DNA of 64,000 nucleotides. Source: Dasypus novemcinctus. Lineage: Eukaryota > Chordata > Mammalia > Cingulata > Dasypodidae. The stretch is taken from the NCBI RefSeq assembly GCF_030445035.2, contig NC_080701.1:22536798-22600797 (forward strand), given 5' to 3'. How positions within the stretch are numbered: the first letter of the stretch is position 1; each line of letters begins with the position of its first letter. The translations under genes and the position numbers were made by a program. This document shows positions 11,841 to 24,955 of the stretch, piece by piece. The notes below the pieces were generated by a model that searched no databases, was not told the origin of the DNA, and saw only the letters and a list, made by a program, of their open reading frames with translations.

Positions 11841-12335
11841 GAAGGTGTGAGTTTACAGAAGAATCATGAAAAAAATGCAGGAATCTCCATTTAAGATGAA
11901 ATGTAAATATAAATCAATTTGTAAAGATGAAATGAGATTAGTGGTTATGTAGATCTGAGGAAGGAATGCTAAGAGTGTGGAGTATTCCTTTTCGTAGTAA
12001 TGAAATTGTTCTAAAATTTTTGAGATTATGAATGTACAACATTGTGATTATACTGAAAGCCATTGATTATACACTTGGGATAGAATAGCCAGAAACAGCA
12101 GCTATGTACAGTGGGGGAAGCATAGAGAGATTGAAAGGTGAGGAATTTTCTTGTCTGTTTTTTGTTTATTATTATTATTATTATTGAAATAATGAAAATG
12201 CTCTAATAATGATTGAAGTGATGAATGTACAACTGTGTGATTATACGAAATACCACTGATTGTACACTTGGGATGAATTATATGCTTTATTAATGTGTAT
12301 CAATAAAAATGATTTGTTTTAAAAAAATACAGGAA
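11841..12335 (+). mobile_element. Two L1 3' ends in sense orientation
   Basis: Two similar 3' termini follow each other. One covers about 11985-12085 ('tgtacaacattgtgattata'); the other, about 12180-12335, contains 'aactgtgtgattata' and 'caataaaaatgatttg', followed by A7. The second is the reverse complement of the type A start at 17126. An (ATT)n run sits between them at about 12169-12185. Confidence 0.75.
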
Positions 12336-14562
12336 TCCCATCTATCACCCTGCTGTTAACATGTTGCATTGGTGTAGAACATTTGTTACAATCAATGAAA
12401 GCACATTTTTATAATTGTACTATTAACTATAATTGTTCATGGTTTAACTTAGTGTTCACTCTTTGTGTAGTGTCGTTCCATGGATTTAAAAAAAATTTTG
12501 TTACCATATGTACAATCTGACATTTTCCTCTTTAATCACATTCAGATATATATTTCAGTGCTGCTAATTACCTTCACAGTATTGTACTGCTATCACTACC
12601 ATCCATTATCAAAGCATTTCCATCATTACAAATAGGAAACCTGTACATTTTAAGCTTTAACAACCCATTCTTTACCCCCAACCCATTGCCTGGTATCCTA
12701 TATTCTAGAGTCTGAATCTGTGAGTTTGCTTATTCTAATTGTTTCAAATCCATGAGATCACACAATATTTGTCCTTATTTTACTCAATATGAAGTCTTCA
12801 AGGTTCATTCATGTTGTTGCGTGTATCAGGACTTCATTTCCTTTTACAGCTGAATAGTAGTCCATTGCATGTGTTTACCACATTTTATTTATCCATATAT
12901 CAGTTGATGGGCATTTGGGTTGCTTTTACTTTTTGGTAATTATGAATAACATCACTATGAATAATCATGTGCAAATATCTGTTCAAGTCCCTGCTTTCTT
13001 TTGGGCATAAACCTAGTAGCAGAATTGTCAGGTTGTATAGTAATTTGATACTTAGGTTTTTGAAGAACTTCCAAACTGACTTCCACAGCAGCTACATCAT
13101 TTTACATTGCCACCAGCAATAAATGAGTGTTCCTATTTCTCCTCTGCATCCTCTCCTACACTTGTTATTTTCTGTTTATTTAATACCAGCCATTACAATG
13201 GCTGAAATGGTATCTCATTGTGATTTTGATTTGTATTTGCCTGATGGCTACTGATATTGAGTATCTTTTCATGTGCTTTTTGGCCATTTGTATATCTTCT
13301 TTGGAAAGATCTATTCAAGTCTTTTGCCCATTTTTAATTGGGTTGTCTTTGTGTTGTTAAGATGAAGGATTTCATTATATATTCTATATATTAAAACTTT
13401 ATTGGATATGCGGTTTCCAAATATTTTCTCCCATTGTATACATTGTTTTTTTACTTTCATGAAAAGTCCTTTGAGAAACTAAAGTTTTTAATTTTGATGG
13501 AAGTCCCATTTATTTTTTCTCTTGTTCTTGGGTTTAAATTCTAAGAAACTTGCTTAACCCAAGGTCCTGAAGATGCTTACCTACGTTTCTTCTAGAAGTT
13601 TGAGAGTTCTGGCAGTTATATTTAAACCTTTAGTACATTTTGAGTTGATGTTTGTATAAGGGTGTAGGGGTCCTCCTCCTTTTTTTTTTTGCAAATGGAG
13701 ATGAAGTTTTCCCAGTGCTATTTGTTGAAGAGACTATTCTTCCTATTCTTCCCAAATGAGTGGTCTTTGCCCCCTTGTCAGAAATCAGTTGGCATAAATG
13801 TAAGGGTTGATTCCTGAGCTCTCAATGAGATTCTTTAGGTCTGTATGTCTGTCTTTCTGCCAGTACCAGAACGTTTTGATTACTCTGGTTTTGTAATAAG
13901 TTTCTGGATCAGGAAGTGTGAGTCTTCCAACTTCATTATTCCTTTTTGAGATGGCTTTAGCTATTCAGGGCTCCTTACACTTCCATATAAATCTAATAAT
14001 TAGCTTTTCCATTACTGCAAAGAAGATTGTTAGAATTATGATTGGGATTGTGTTGAATGTATAAATGGACATCTTAATGATATTTAATCTTCCAATTAAT
14101 GAACACAAAATATCCTTCACATCCAAGGTTAGATTCAGTCCAAGATATTTGATTCTTTTAGTTGCTATTTTGAATGGAATTTTTTTTATTTCTTCTTCAA
14201 ATTGTTCATTTCTTGTGCATAAAAACACTAAAGATTTTGGGGTGTTGATCTTGTACCCTGACATTTGCTGAGTTCATTTATTAGCTCTAGGATGTTTGTT
14301 ATGGATTTTTCAGGATTTTTCATTGGCAAATAAGAAAATTTTTACTTCTTTTTCAATTTGGATGTCTTTAATTTATTTTTCTTGCCTAATTGCTCTGGCA
14401 AAAACTTCTAGTACAATGTTGAATAATAGTGGTGACAGTGGGCATCCTTGTCTTGCTCCTGATCATAGAGGGAAAGTTTTCAGTCTTTCACCATGAAGTA
14501 AGATATTAGCTATGGGCTTTTCATATATGTCCTTTATCATGTTGAGGATGTTTGTTTCTATC

Positions 14563-14968
14563 GTGTCCCCCCCGCCCCACCACCCTGCTGTTTTTGCTGT
14601 CTGTGTCCATTTTCCCATTTTCTGTGTGATTTTCTGTGTCTATTTCTCTTTTCTCTTCTCTTCTTATTTTCTCCTGTAGGAATCACTGGGATCTGATCCT
14701 GGGGACCTCCAATGTGGAGAGAAGTTCCCTGTCACTTGTGCCACCTCAGTCCTGGTTTCTGTTGCATCTCACCTTCACTTTCCCCTTTGTCTCTTTTTTG
14801 TTGCATCATCATCCTGCTCCATGGCTCACCACACAGGCCTGGCTTGCTGTGCGAGTGCTGGCTCATTGCGTAGGCAAGCCTTTACCGGAAAGCTGCAGGG
14901 ATTGAACCAGGTCCTCCCATATGGTAGACAGAAGCCCAATCACTTGAGCCACATCCACTTCCCCTATA
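14563..14968 (-). mobile_element. Older DAS-like tRNA-derived SINE nested in L1
   Basis: The tRNA-like head is at the right. Around 14890-14960 the reverse complement contains A- and B-box-like motifs. The body is diverged from the 5.7-kb and 26-kb copies, suggesting an older subfamily. It interrupts ORF2 sequence that resumes after 15003. Confidence 0.75.
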
Positions 14969-14978
14969 GTGTTTTAAG

Positions 14979-15003
14979 TGTGTGTGTGTGTGTGTGTGTG
15001 TGT
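14979..15003. repeat. (GT)n microsatellite
   Basis: About 12 uninterrupted GT units directly follow the SINE head. Confidence 0.95.
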
Positions 15004-17575
15004 TTATCAAGAAGGGACTCTGGATTTTGTCAAATGCCCTTTCTGCATCATTTGAGATAATCATATGGTTTTATTCCTTCATTGTGTTAATGTGGCATAT
15101 TACATTAAGTGATTTTTTTGAGTTGAACCAAACTTGCATGCCAGGGATAAATTCCATTTGATCATAGTGTATAATTCTTTTTCGTGCTGTTGGCTTCAGT
15201 TTGCTAGTATTTTGTTGAGTAATTTTGCATGTTCATGAGAGGTAGTGGTCTGATGTTTTATTTTCTTGTGGTATCTTTATTTGGCTTTGGTTTGGGGGTG
15301 GTATAGGTTTCACATAATGAATAAAGGAGTATTCCCTCCTTTTCAATTTTCTGGAAGAGTTTGAGCTAGATTGTTATTGATTCTTCTTGGAATGATTGGT
15401 AGAATTCTCCTGTGAAGCCATCTGGTCCTGGTCTTTTCTTTATTGGGAGGTTTTTGATTGCGGATTCAATTTCTTTACTAGTAATTGTTTTGCTGGGATT
15501 TTCTGATTCTCCTTGAGTCAGTGTGGGTAGTTTTTATGTTTCTAAGAATTTGTCCATTTAATACAGGTTATCTAATTCATTGACATACAATTGTACATAT
15601 TATCTTCTTATAATCTTTTATATTTCAGCTCTATTTCTGATTTTTAAAATTTTTATGCTCTCTTCTTTGTCAGTTTAGCTACAGGTTCATCAATTTTATT
15701 GATCTTTTTAAAAAATCAGGTTTTGGTTTTGATTCTCTTTTTGTCTTTCTATTCTTTATTATCTCTGCTTTAATCTTTGTTATTTCTTTCCTTTCGCTCA
15801 CTTTGGCTTTAATTTGTTCTTCCTTTTCTAGTTCTTCCAACTTTGATATTAGGTCTCTGATTTGAAGCCTTTCTTCTTTTTAAATGTAAACATTTAAAGC
15901 TATAAAGTTCCCTATCAACCCTGCCTCCCCTGCATCCCATAATTTTTATAGTATTCATTTTATTTTACCTCAATAAATTTCATAATTTTACTTCTGATTT
16001 CTACTTTAACCCATTGGTTGTTTAAGAGTATGTTGTTTAATATCCATATATTTGTGAGTTTTTGGTGTCCCTCTGAGTTTGATTTCTAGCTTCATTCCAT
16101 TGTTGTCAGAGAATATACATTGTATTATTTCAATATGTTTTTATTAAGACTTGTTTGGTGACCTAACATATAGTCTATCCCGGAGAATAATGCTTGTACA
16201 CTCAAGGAGAATGTGTATTCTGTTTTATTGTTTAAAGTGTTCTATATATGTCTATTAGGTCTAGTTGATTTAAAGTATCAGTCAAATCTTTAATTTCCTT
16301 ATTGATCTTTTGACTAGATTTCCTATCCATTATTGAAAGTGGTATATTAAAATTTACTCCTATTAATGTAGAAGCTTCCATTTCTCCCTTCAAACCTGTT
16401 GTTATTTGCTTCATATATTTTAAGAGTTTGCTGTGAGGTGCATATATAGTTATGATTATTACATCTTCCTATTGAATTTTCCCCTTTATACATATATTAT
16501 GACCGTCTTTGTCCTTCATAACTGTTTTTCACTTAAAGTCTATTTTTGAAGGTATTAGTATAGCTACCTCAGCTCTCTTTAGGTTACTACTTGCATGGTA
16601 CATAGTTTTCTATACTTTCACTTTCAACCTACTTGTATCTTTGAATTTAAGGTGAATCTATTGCAGACAGCATATATTTGAGTCATGCTTTTTAAAATTC
16701 ATTATGCCAATCTGTGCCTTTTAACTGGAGAGTTTAGTCCATTTACATTTAATGTTACTACAGATAGTACCAAACTTTCTTCTGGCATTTTGCTATTTAG
16801 CTTTTGTATGTTTTACACCTTTTTTTAAACCCTCAGTTCTTCCGTTAATGCCTATTTTTATGTATTCAATTTTTTGTTTGTACCATATTGAGTGCCTTCT
16901 CTTTTCTATCTGGACATATTTTTCATCTGTTATCCTTATGGTTCCATGGAGTTAAAATTTAGCATCCTCCATATATACCAATCACATTTGATTTGATACC
17001 AACTTAACTTCAATAGCATGCACATATACTTTTCCTATAATCCTCTTTCCCCTCACCTTCTTTTTACTTATCACATAACTTTGTACATTGTATGTCAAAA
17101 TCATACATTTAGCATTACTTTTTTAACAAATCAATTTTATTGATACATATCAATAAAGCATAAATCCATCCAAAGTGTATAACCATTGGTATTCAGTATA
17201 ATCACATAGTTGTGCATTCATCACTTCAATCATTTTAAGAGCATTTTCATTATTCCAACAATAACATAAAAAGCAAAAACCAACTACACAAACAGAAAAA
17301 TTTATGACTTCTCAATCTTTGTGCTTCCCCTGCTGTACATAGCTACTATTCTGTTTCTATCTCGCTAACTTATTTATATTTGTATTTTGTAAAAACAGTC
17401 TTATATATGCAATAACACCCATATTCATATTTAACATGAGGTTTCACTGTGTTATACACTTCCATATTACATTTTTTAGCTTTCCTTCTAGTAATATACA
17501 TGACTTTAGGCTTTCCTTTTCAACCATTGTCATACTCTTATAATAGTTCTGCTAGTTACAGAGTGATGTACTTTC

Positions 17576-18061
17576 CTTTTTTAAAAATACTTTTATTTAT
17601 TTATTTAAAAATACTTTAGATTACATAAATGTTACATAAAAAATATAGAGGGAAGAAAAAAATAAGAAAAAGTATATAGGGATATTCCCATTTACCCCAC
17701 TCCCTACCCTCCCACACTTGCCTACATCAACAACACCCTTTTTATTAGTCTGGTACATTTGTTACAACTGATGAACACACATTGGAGCATTGCCACTAAA
17801 CATGGATTTTAGTTTACATTATAGTTTACACTCTGTCCCACACAATTTGTTAAGTTATGAAAAAACATATAATGACCTGTATCCATCATTGCAATGTCAT
17901 TCAGAACAATTCCAATGTCCCAACAATGCCCCCATATTACAGTTGTTTTTCCTTTTCCCTCCCCTCAGAATCTCCAGCAGGTTCAACAGTGCTGGTCTGT
18001 GAAGGAAGTAGGGTGGAGGGATTGAGTTGGACTATCCATGGACACGGGGGAAGGAGTGTTG
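17576..18061 (-). mobile_element. Type B L1 3' end, short insertion with perfect TSD
   Basis: A 486-bp insertion into the type A 3' UTR is flanked by identical 13-bp repeats GTGATGTACTTTC (17563-17575 and 18062-18074). It begins with a T/A-rich tail. The typical type B end ('ttagattacataaatgttac', then 'cattcccatttacccc'-like sequence) follows, and the copy is 5'-truncated. Confidence 0.9.
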
Positions 18062-19689
18062 GTGATGTACTTTCACCATTTCTATTCATCTCCAAAGATT
18101 TACAAATAAACTTTTTACCAATTCTGTATAGATTAACCCTCAGATTTCCATTCTTTACCCTCATTCAATTTTCTGATCACCTATTTTGTAATTATTAACT
18201 CCATAAGTTTTCACAATATATTTACTTCATAATAGTACATTCATACAGTATTTATTCTCTTGTGTCTGGCTTGCTTCACTCAACATAAAGTCCTCCAGTT
18301 TCATCCATGTTGTGATATCCTTAATGACTTCATTTCTTCTTACACCTGCGTGGTATTCCATCATGTGTATACACCACAATTTGTTTATTCCTTTATCAGT
18401 TGGTGGACACCTAGGTTGTTTCCAACTTTTTGCAATCATGAATAATGCCCCTAAGAACATCAGTGTGCAGGTGTCTGTTCATGGCACTGTTCTCAGTTCT
18501 TCTGGATATATATCCAGTAGTGGTATTGCCAGGCCACATGGCAAGTCCATATTCAACTCCCTTAGGTACTTCAAAACAGTCCTTCACAGTGGCTGTAACA
18601 TTCTACATTCCCACCACAAGTAAATAAGCATTCCTATCTCAGTTCTCTTCAACGCTTACAGTTTTCCAACTTTTTAATAGTGGCCTGTCTAATAGATGTG
18701 AAATTATATTGCATTTATTTTTGAATGCATTTTCCAAACTGCTAGTGACTGAACATTTTTTTTCATATGCGTTTTTGCCATTTGTATTTCTGCTTTGTAA
18801 ATTGTCTTTTCAAGTCTTTTGCCCATTTTTTAATTGGATATTTTGTCTTTTTATTGTTGAGTTGTATGATCTCCTTATATATCATAGATATTAAACCCTT
18901 ATCAGATATGTGATTGCCAAATATTTTCTCACATTGAGTCAGCTGCACTTTCACCCTTTTGACGAAGTCCTTTGAAGTACAAAAGTGTTGAATTTTTAGG
19001 AGTCCCATTTATCTATTTTTTTCTTTTGTTGCTTGTGCTTTGGGTTTAAGGTTTAAGAGACTACTACCTACTACAAGATCTTGAAGCTGTTTCCCTACCT
19101 TTTTTTTCTAGGTGTTTTATGGTTGTTGCTTTAATATTTAGGTCCTTGATCCATTTTGAGTTAATTTTTGTATAAGGTGTCAGATAGGGATCCTCTTTCT
19201 TTCTTTTTGATATGGCTATCCAGTTCTCTTAGCACCATTTGTTGAATAGACTGTTATGGCCCAACCAAAGGCTTGATATCCTTGCCAAAAATCACTTTGA
19301 CTGTAGAGGTAAGGGTCTATTTCTGAGTTCTCCAATTGGTTCCATTGGTAAATCTGTCTGTCTTTATACCATTACCATGCTGTTTTTTTTACTACTGTAG
19401 GTAAGTAATATGATTTGAAGGCAGGAAGTGAGAGTCCTCTAATTTCATTCTTCCTTTTTAGGACATATTTCACTATCAAAATAAATTTGATAATTGGCTT
19501 TTTCATTTCTGCCAAAAAGCTGTTGGGATTTTTATTGGGATTGCATTGAATCTATAAATCAGTTTGGGTAGAATTGACATCTTAAGATATTTAGTCTTCC
19601 AATCCATGAACATGGAAAGTCCTTCCATTTATGTATGTCATCTTCAATTTCTTTAGGTAATTTTTTTTTAAAGGTTTGTCAATTTTTTT

Positions 19690-20108
19690 CAAAGAACCAA
19701 CTCCCCCTTCCTCCCCTGCCATGGCTCCCTCCTCTGTTTGCTTGCTGTTTTTGCTCATTGTTTGTGCTCATTTTCTGCCTGTTGTTTTTGCTTATTGTCT
19801 GCTCATTGTTTTTTCTCGTTTCTGCTGTTTATTTTTTCTTCTTTAAGAGGCACTGGGAGCTGAACCTGGGTCGTCCCATGTGGGAGGCAGGCATTCAACT
19901 TCTTGAGCCACAAGTGTTCCCTGCTTGTTTGTTTTTGCTTATTGTCTACTTGTTGCTTGCTCATTGTTTTTTCTTGTTGTCTGCTTGTAGTTTTTTCTCA
20001 TTGTCTCTCGTTATTTGTTTGTCTTCTTTAGGAGGCACTGGGAACTGAACCTTGGATCTCCCATGTAGGAGGTGGGTGCTCAACTGCTTGAGCCATATCC
20101 ACTCCCTC
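19690..20108 (-). mobile_element. Tandem pair of tRNA-head SINE units
   Basis: Two copies of a unit with 'aggcactgggagctgaacct' (about 19848) and 'aggcactgggaactgaacct' (about 20032), each followed by 'cccatgt(g/a)ggag' and an inverted-box 'cttgagccac/atatcc' end. T/G-rich spacers precede them. Similar heads occur near 30660. Probably an older DAS-related family inserted as a dimer or twice. Confidence 0.65.
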
Positions 20109-20325
20109 TTTAGGCATTGTTTTGTAGATTTCTGAATAGAGGTCCTTGATGTCCTTGGTTAAGTTTATTCATAAATACTTGATTCTTTTAGTTTCTATTA
20201 TAAATGGAATTTTTTCCTGATTTCCTCCTCAGATTGCATGTTAGTGATGTATAGGAACGCTATTGATTTTTGCATATTAATCTTGTATCCTACTACTTTG
20301 CCGAACTTGTCTGTTAGACCTAGGG

Positions 20326-20518
20326 CAGGGATTCTTAACCATTTTTGTTCCACAGACCCCTTTGCCTGTCGGGTGAAAACTACAGACCCCTTAGTAAGTC
20401 CACATTAATGTGTATTATTTAATATGTCAAACCTGCATCAAAACGTCTCCACAAGAATAATTTTTTTTAATTTTTTATTTTCAATTCAAGCTCATGGTCC
20501 CCTTGCTAAGAACCCCTG
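20326..20518. mobile_element. Non-autonomous hAT-like transposon (193 bp)
   Basis: Ends are inverted: CAGGGATTCTTAACC on the left and GCTAAGAACCCCTG on the right. Eight-base flanks ACCTAGGG and TTCTAGGG match at six of eight positions, consistent with a decayed 8-bp hAT target duplication. It lies inside the type A L1. A longer relative is at 43285-43768, sharing 'ttcaattcaagctca' and 'ccacaagaataa'. Confidence 0.75.
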
Positions 20519-21726
20519 TTCTAGGGCATTATTATGGATTTTTCAGGATTTTCTAGATATAGAATCATATCATCAGCAAATAATGAAAGTCTTACTTTTT
20601 TCTTTCCTCTTTAGGAATTTGTCTAGCCTGTTTGGTCTAGCTAGAATGTCTAGCACAATATTGAATAGCAGTGGTGACAGTGGGCATCCTTGTCTTATTC
20701 CTGATCTCAGTAGGAAAGCTTTCAGTCTTTCATCGTTGAGTTCAATGCTGTGTTTTTTTTTCGTTTTTGCACTTTACCATATTGAGAATTCTTCCTTCTA
20801 TTATTACCTTTTTGTGTGTTTTATCCAGAAAGGGTGATGTATTTTGTCAAATGCCTTTTCTGTATCAATCAAGGGGATCATTTGACTTTTTTTCCTTCAG
20901 TTTATTGATGTGGCTTATGACACTAATTGATTTTCTTCTGTTGAATCCCCCTTACATACCTGGGATAAAACCCACTTGAATGTCATGTATAATTCTTTTA
21001 ATGTGCTTTCAGATTTGATTTGCAAGTATTTTGTTGATGATTTTTCCGTCTATATTCATTAGGGATATTGGTCTGTAATTTTCTTTTTTTGTAGTATCTT
21101 CACCTGGTTTTGGTAGTAAGGTAATGTTGGCTTCTTAGAATAAGTTTGGTAGCATTCTTCCCTCTTCAACTTTTTGGAAGTGCTTTAGCAAGACTAGTAT
21201 TAGATCGTCTTTGAATGGTTTGTAGAACTCACCTGTGAAGTCATCTGGTACCGGGCTTTTGATCTTTGGGAGTTTTTTGATGAGTGTTCAATCTCTTCAC
21301 TTGTGATTGGTTTGTTGAGGTCTTCTCTTTCTTCTAGGGTCAGAGTATGTGGTTCATATGTTTTTAGGAATTTGTCCATCTTGTCTACATTGTCTAGTTT
21401 TTTTGGCATGCAGTTGTTCATAGTATCCTCTTATGATCTCTTTTATTTCTGCAGTGTCAGTGGTAATGTCCACTCTCTCATTTCTGATTTTATTTATTTG
21501 CATCTTCTCTCTTTTTCTCTTTGTCAGTCTAGCTAAGGGTTTGTCAATTTTGTTGATTTACTCAAAGAACCAACTTTTGGCTTTGTTGATTCTCTTTATT
21601 ATTTTATTCTTGATTTCATTTCTTTCTGCTCTGATCTTTACTATTTCTTTCCTTTAGCTTGGTTTAGGATTAGTTTGTTATTCTTTTTCTAGTTCCCCAG
21701 GTGTGCAGTTAGATCTTCAATTTTAG

Positions 21727-24700
21727 CTCCTTTTTTAACAAATAAATTTTATTATATATATTATTAAAGCATACAATTCATCCGAAGTGTACAATAGTGG
21801 TATTTGGTATAATCACATAGTTGTGCATTCATCACTTTAGTCATTATTAGAGCATTTTCATTATTTCAATAATAATCAACAACCAAAAAAACAGATGAGC
21901 CACTATATAAACAAGAAAATTCTTTACCTCTCAATCTCTCTATGCTTCCCCTGCTGTACATAGCTGCTACTTCTGGCTATTCTTGCACAATTATTTATTT
22001 ATTTAGAAATTTTATTGAGAATTATTCACATACTATACAATCCATCCAAAGTATAAAATCAGTAGCTTTTAGTGTAATCACAATTTTGTGCATTCATCAC
22101 CACAAAAATTTTAGAACAAAAAGAAAAACTCCACATACCTTAGCAGTCCTTCCTTAGGCCTATATAATCCCTACTCTAATTTCATCTTTATAATTTGATT
22201 TATATAATTGTGTCTGGTTTCTTTCACTTAGCATAATGCTTTTTTTTGGTCTGATATTAACATCTTGTACTATTAACATACATTTATTCAGTTTCAAAGA
22301 AAAATGGTCTTATATATGCAATTTTGTCTATATTCATATTTCACATGCAGTTGTACTATGTTTTACAGTCCCATGTTACATTTTTAGCTTTCCTTTTAGT
22401 AATATATATGACCTTAGACTTTCCTTTTATACCAATATCATATCCACATAATAGTACTGCTAGTTAAAAACATTATGTTGGGCTTCACCATTTTTGTTTA
22501 TGTCCAAAGATTAACACATCCTTTTTACCAATTCTGCACAGGTTAATCCTCAGCTTTCCATTGTATTTTCTAGATGACCCTACTTTCTAGAATTTCCTCA
22601 TTCTATTTTCTGTTGACTCATATTCTCATTATTAACTCCATGAGATTACACCTTATATTTAGTTCAGAGTAGTACATTCATACAGTATTTGTTCTTTTGT
22701 GTCTGGCTTGACTCACTCAAAATAATGTCCTCCAGGTCATCCATGTTGTTATATGCTTTACAACTTCATTTCTTCTTATAGCTGCATAATATTCCATCAA
22801 GTATATATACCACATCAATCAGTGGAGTAGAACTGAGAGTTCATGCTTTGAGTGGAAGGTGCAAGAAGCCGCCACCTACCACAAGGTCTTGAAGAGGTCT
22901 CACTACATTTTCTTCTAGTAGTTTTATGGTCCTGGTTTTTATATTTAGGTGTTTGATACATTTTGAGTGATTCTTGTATAGGGAGTGAGACAGGGGTCTT
23001 TCCTTCTCTTGGTTATGGATACACAGTTCTCCCAGCACCATTTGTTGAAGAGCCTGTTTTGTCCTGGTAACATAGTTTTGGTAGGTTTGTCCAAAACCAC
23101 TTGGCCTTAGAGGTGAGTGTTCATTTCTGGACTCTCAATTCTTTCCGCTGATTGATGTGTCTATCTTTATGCCAACATGATGCTGTTTTGACCACAGTTG
23201 CTTTGTAATATGTTTCAAGGTCAGGCAGTAAAATTTCTCCCACATTGTTCTTTTTTAGAATGCTTTTGGCTATTTGGGTGCACTTTCCCTTCCAAATGAG
23301 TTCGATAATTGCCTCTTCTATTTCTGTAAAGTAGGCTGTTGAATTTTCATTGGTATTGCACTGAATATATAAGTCAGTTTGGGTAGGACTGACATCATCA
23401 TGATATTTAGTCCTCCAATCCATGAACATGGAATGTCTTTACATTTGTTTAGGTCTTCATTCATTTCTTATATAATACCATTGTTTTGTAGTTTTCTGCA
23501 TATAGGTCCTGCACTTTTTTGGTTAAGCTGATTTCTAGGTATTTGAGTCTTCCTGTTGCAATTGTAATGGATTTTTAAAAACTGATTTCCTCCTCAGATT
23601 GTTCAATACTACTGTACAGAAACATATTGATTTTTGTATGCTGATCTTGTATCCTGCCATATTGTTGTACTTTTATTAGCTCAAGTAGCCTTGTCATAGG
23701 CATTTCTGAGTTTTCTAAATATAGGATCATGTCATCCACAAAGAGTTTCACTTCCTGTTTTCCTATTTGGATGCCTTTTATTTTATTTTTTTCTTATCTA
23801 ATTGCTCTAGCTAGAACTTCTAGCATAATGTTGAATAACAAAGGTGACAGTGGGCATCCCTATCTTGTTCCCAATATTAGAGGGAAGGTTTTCAACCTTT
23901 CCCCATTGAGTATGACATTGGCTGTGGGTTTTTCATATATGCCTTTTATCACATTGAAGAATTTTCCTTCTATAACTATCTTTTGAAGAGTTTTTTTTTT
24001 TTTTTAATCAAGAAAGAATGCTGGATTTTGTTGAATGCTTTTTCTGGATCGATCAAGATGATCATAGGGTTTTTGCCTTCAATCTGTTAATGTGTTGTAT
24101 ACGTAAATTGATTTTCTTATTATGAACCACACTTTCATATCAAGAATAAATTTCACTTGGTCTCGGTGTGTAAGATGAGAAGTTAGCACTTAATCCTATC
24201 AAGGTTCCCTTGTATGTGATGATTTTCTTTTCTCTTGCTGCTTTCAGAATCCTCTTTGTCTCTGATGTTTGTCAGTCTGAAAATTAGATGTCTTGTTGGT
24301 AGGCCTCTTCAGATTTATTCTGTTTGGGGTGTGATGTCCTTCTTGGATAATGATATTTATGTCTTTGATAAGGGTTGGGATGTTTTCAGTCAATATTTTC
24401 TCAAATATTCTTTCTTCCCCTTTCCCATTCTCTTCTCCTTTTGGGCACCATAATGCATAGGTTTGTGCATTTCACATTGTCATTCAATTCCCTGGGACTT
24501 TGTTCAATTTCCAGACCAGCCAGCAGATTGTGCTCATGGGCACACATTTCCATGGAGGTGTTTCTTTCAATCTCTGCTTTCCTGTGTTTTGGTCTTACCA
24601 GAGCTGAGTTTCAAAGTGGGCTCTGTTGGCTGAAGTAATTGAAATTTCCCCTCCTTTCCCTCTTATAACAGGTGACAGGGAGTAAGACATCTGTTCCCTT

Positions 24701-24955
24701 CTCAGCTGGCTTCAGTGAGCCAGAGGTCTTACCCTAGCTTAATATCTTGTGGGTGGGGTTTGTGAGCCCTGCCTGGCTGCAATGTTGTTTTCACTTCTTT
24801 GTCTTTCTTTCCCTTGCCCTCCTGAGAGTTGTGTAGTACTGCCTTGGTCTGCTGACCCACAAAGCAGGTCCCTTGGGCAGCTTTTGGCCCTTTCACCATT
24901 GTTTTTATGAGAGAGTTGAGCCCTGCCTGCTTACTCCAAGATCATCTTCCTTGAA
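21727..24955 (-). mobile_element. L1 type A with both ends but internal deletions (antisense)
   Basis: The 3' UTR starts at 21727, with an older L1 3' end nested at about 22000-22250. The ORF2 C-terminus begins near 22700 and jumps near 22830 to mid-ORF2. ORF2 stops near 24130 and jumps to ORF1 at about 24165-24500. A 5' UTR ends at about 24955 with 'aagatcatcttcc', the reverse complement of the usual GAAGATGG-like L1 start. It spans 3.2 kb instead of 6 or more, and it is non-coding. Confidence 0.7.

Larger units (their letters stand above)
12336..17110 (-). mobile_element. Large antisense L1, 3' UTR through ORF2 endonuclease
   Basis: From left to right the plus strand shows the reverse complement of a 3' UTR (12336-12760), the ORF2 C-terminus, the RT domain (including the reverse of the FADD-region landmark near 14330), the linker (15500-15850), and the endonuclease down to the ORF2 start near 16750. 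Some inter-ORF sequence follows to 17110. ORF1 and the 5' UTR are missing. ORF2 is full of stops and frameshifts. A SINE and a (GT)n run interrupt it at 14.56-15.00 kb. Confidence 0.85.
17119..21720 (-). mobile_element. L1 type A, 3' end to mid-ORF2 (antisense)
   Basis: The type A 3' UTR starts at a short T run at about 17119 and contains 'atcacatagttgtgcattcatc'. ORF2 runs from about 18240 to the linker at 21700. The copy stops where a second type A 3' end begins at 21727. It is interrupted by a type B L1 end (17576-18061), a SINE pair (about 19690-20108) and a hAT-like element (20326-20518). ORF2 is non-functional. Confidence 0.85.
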
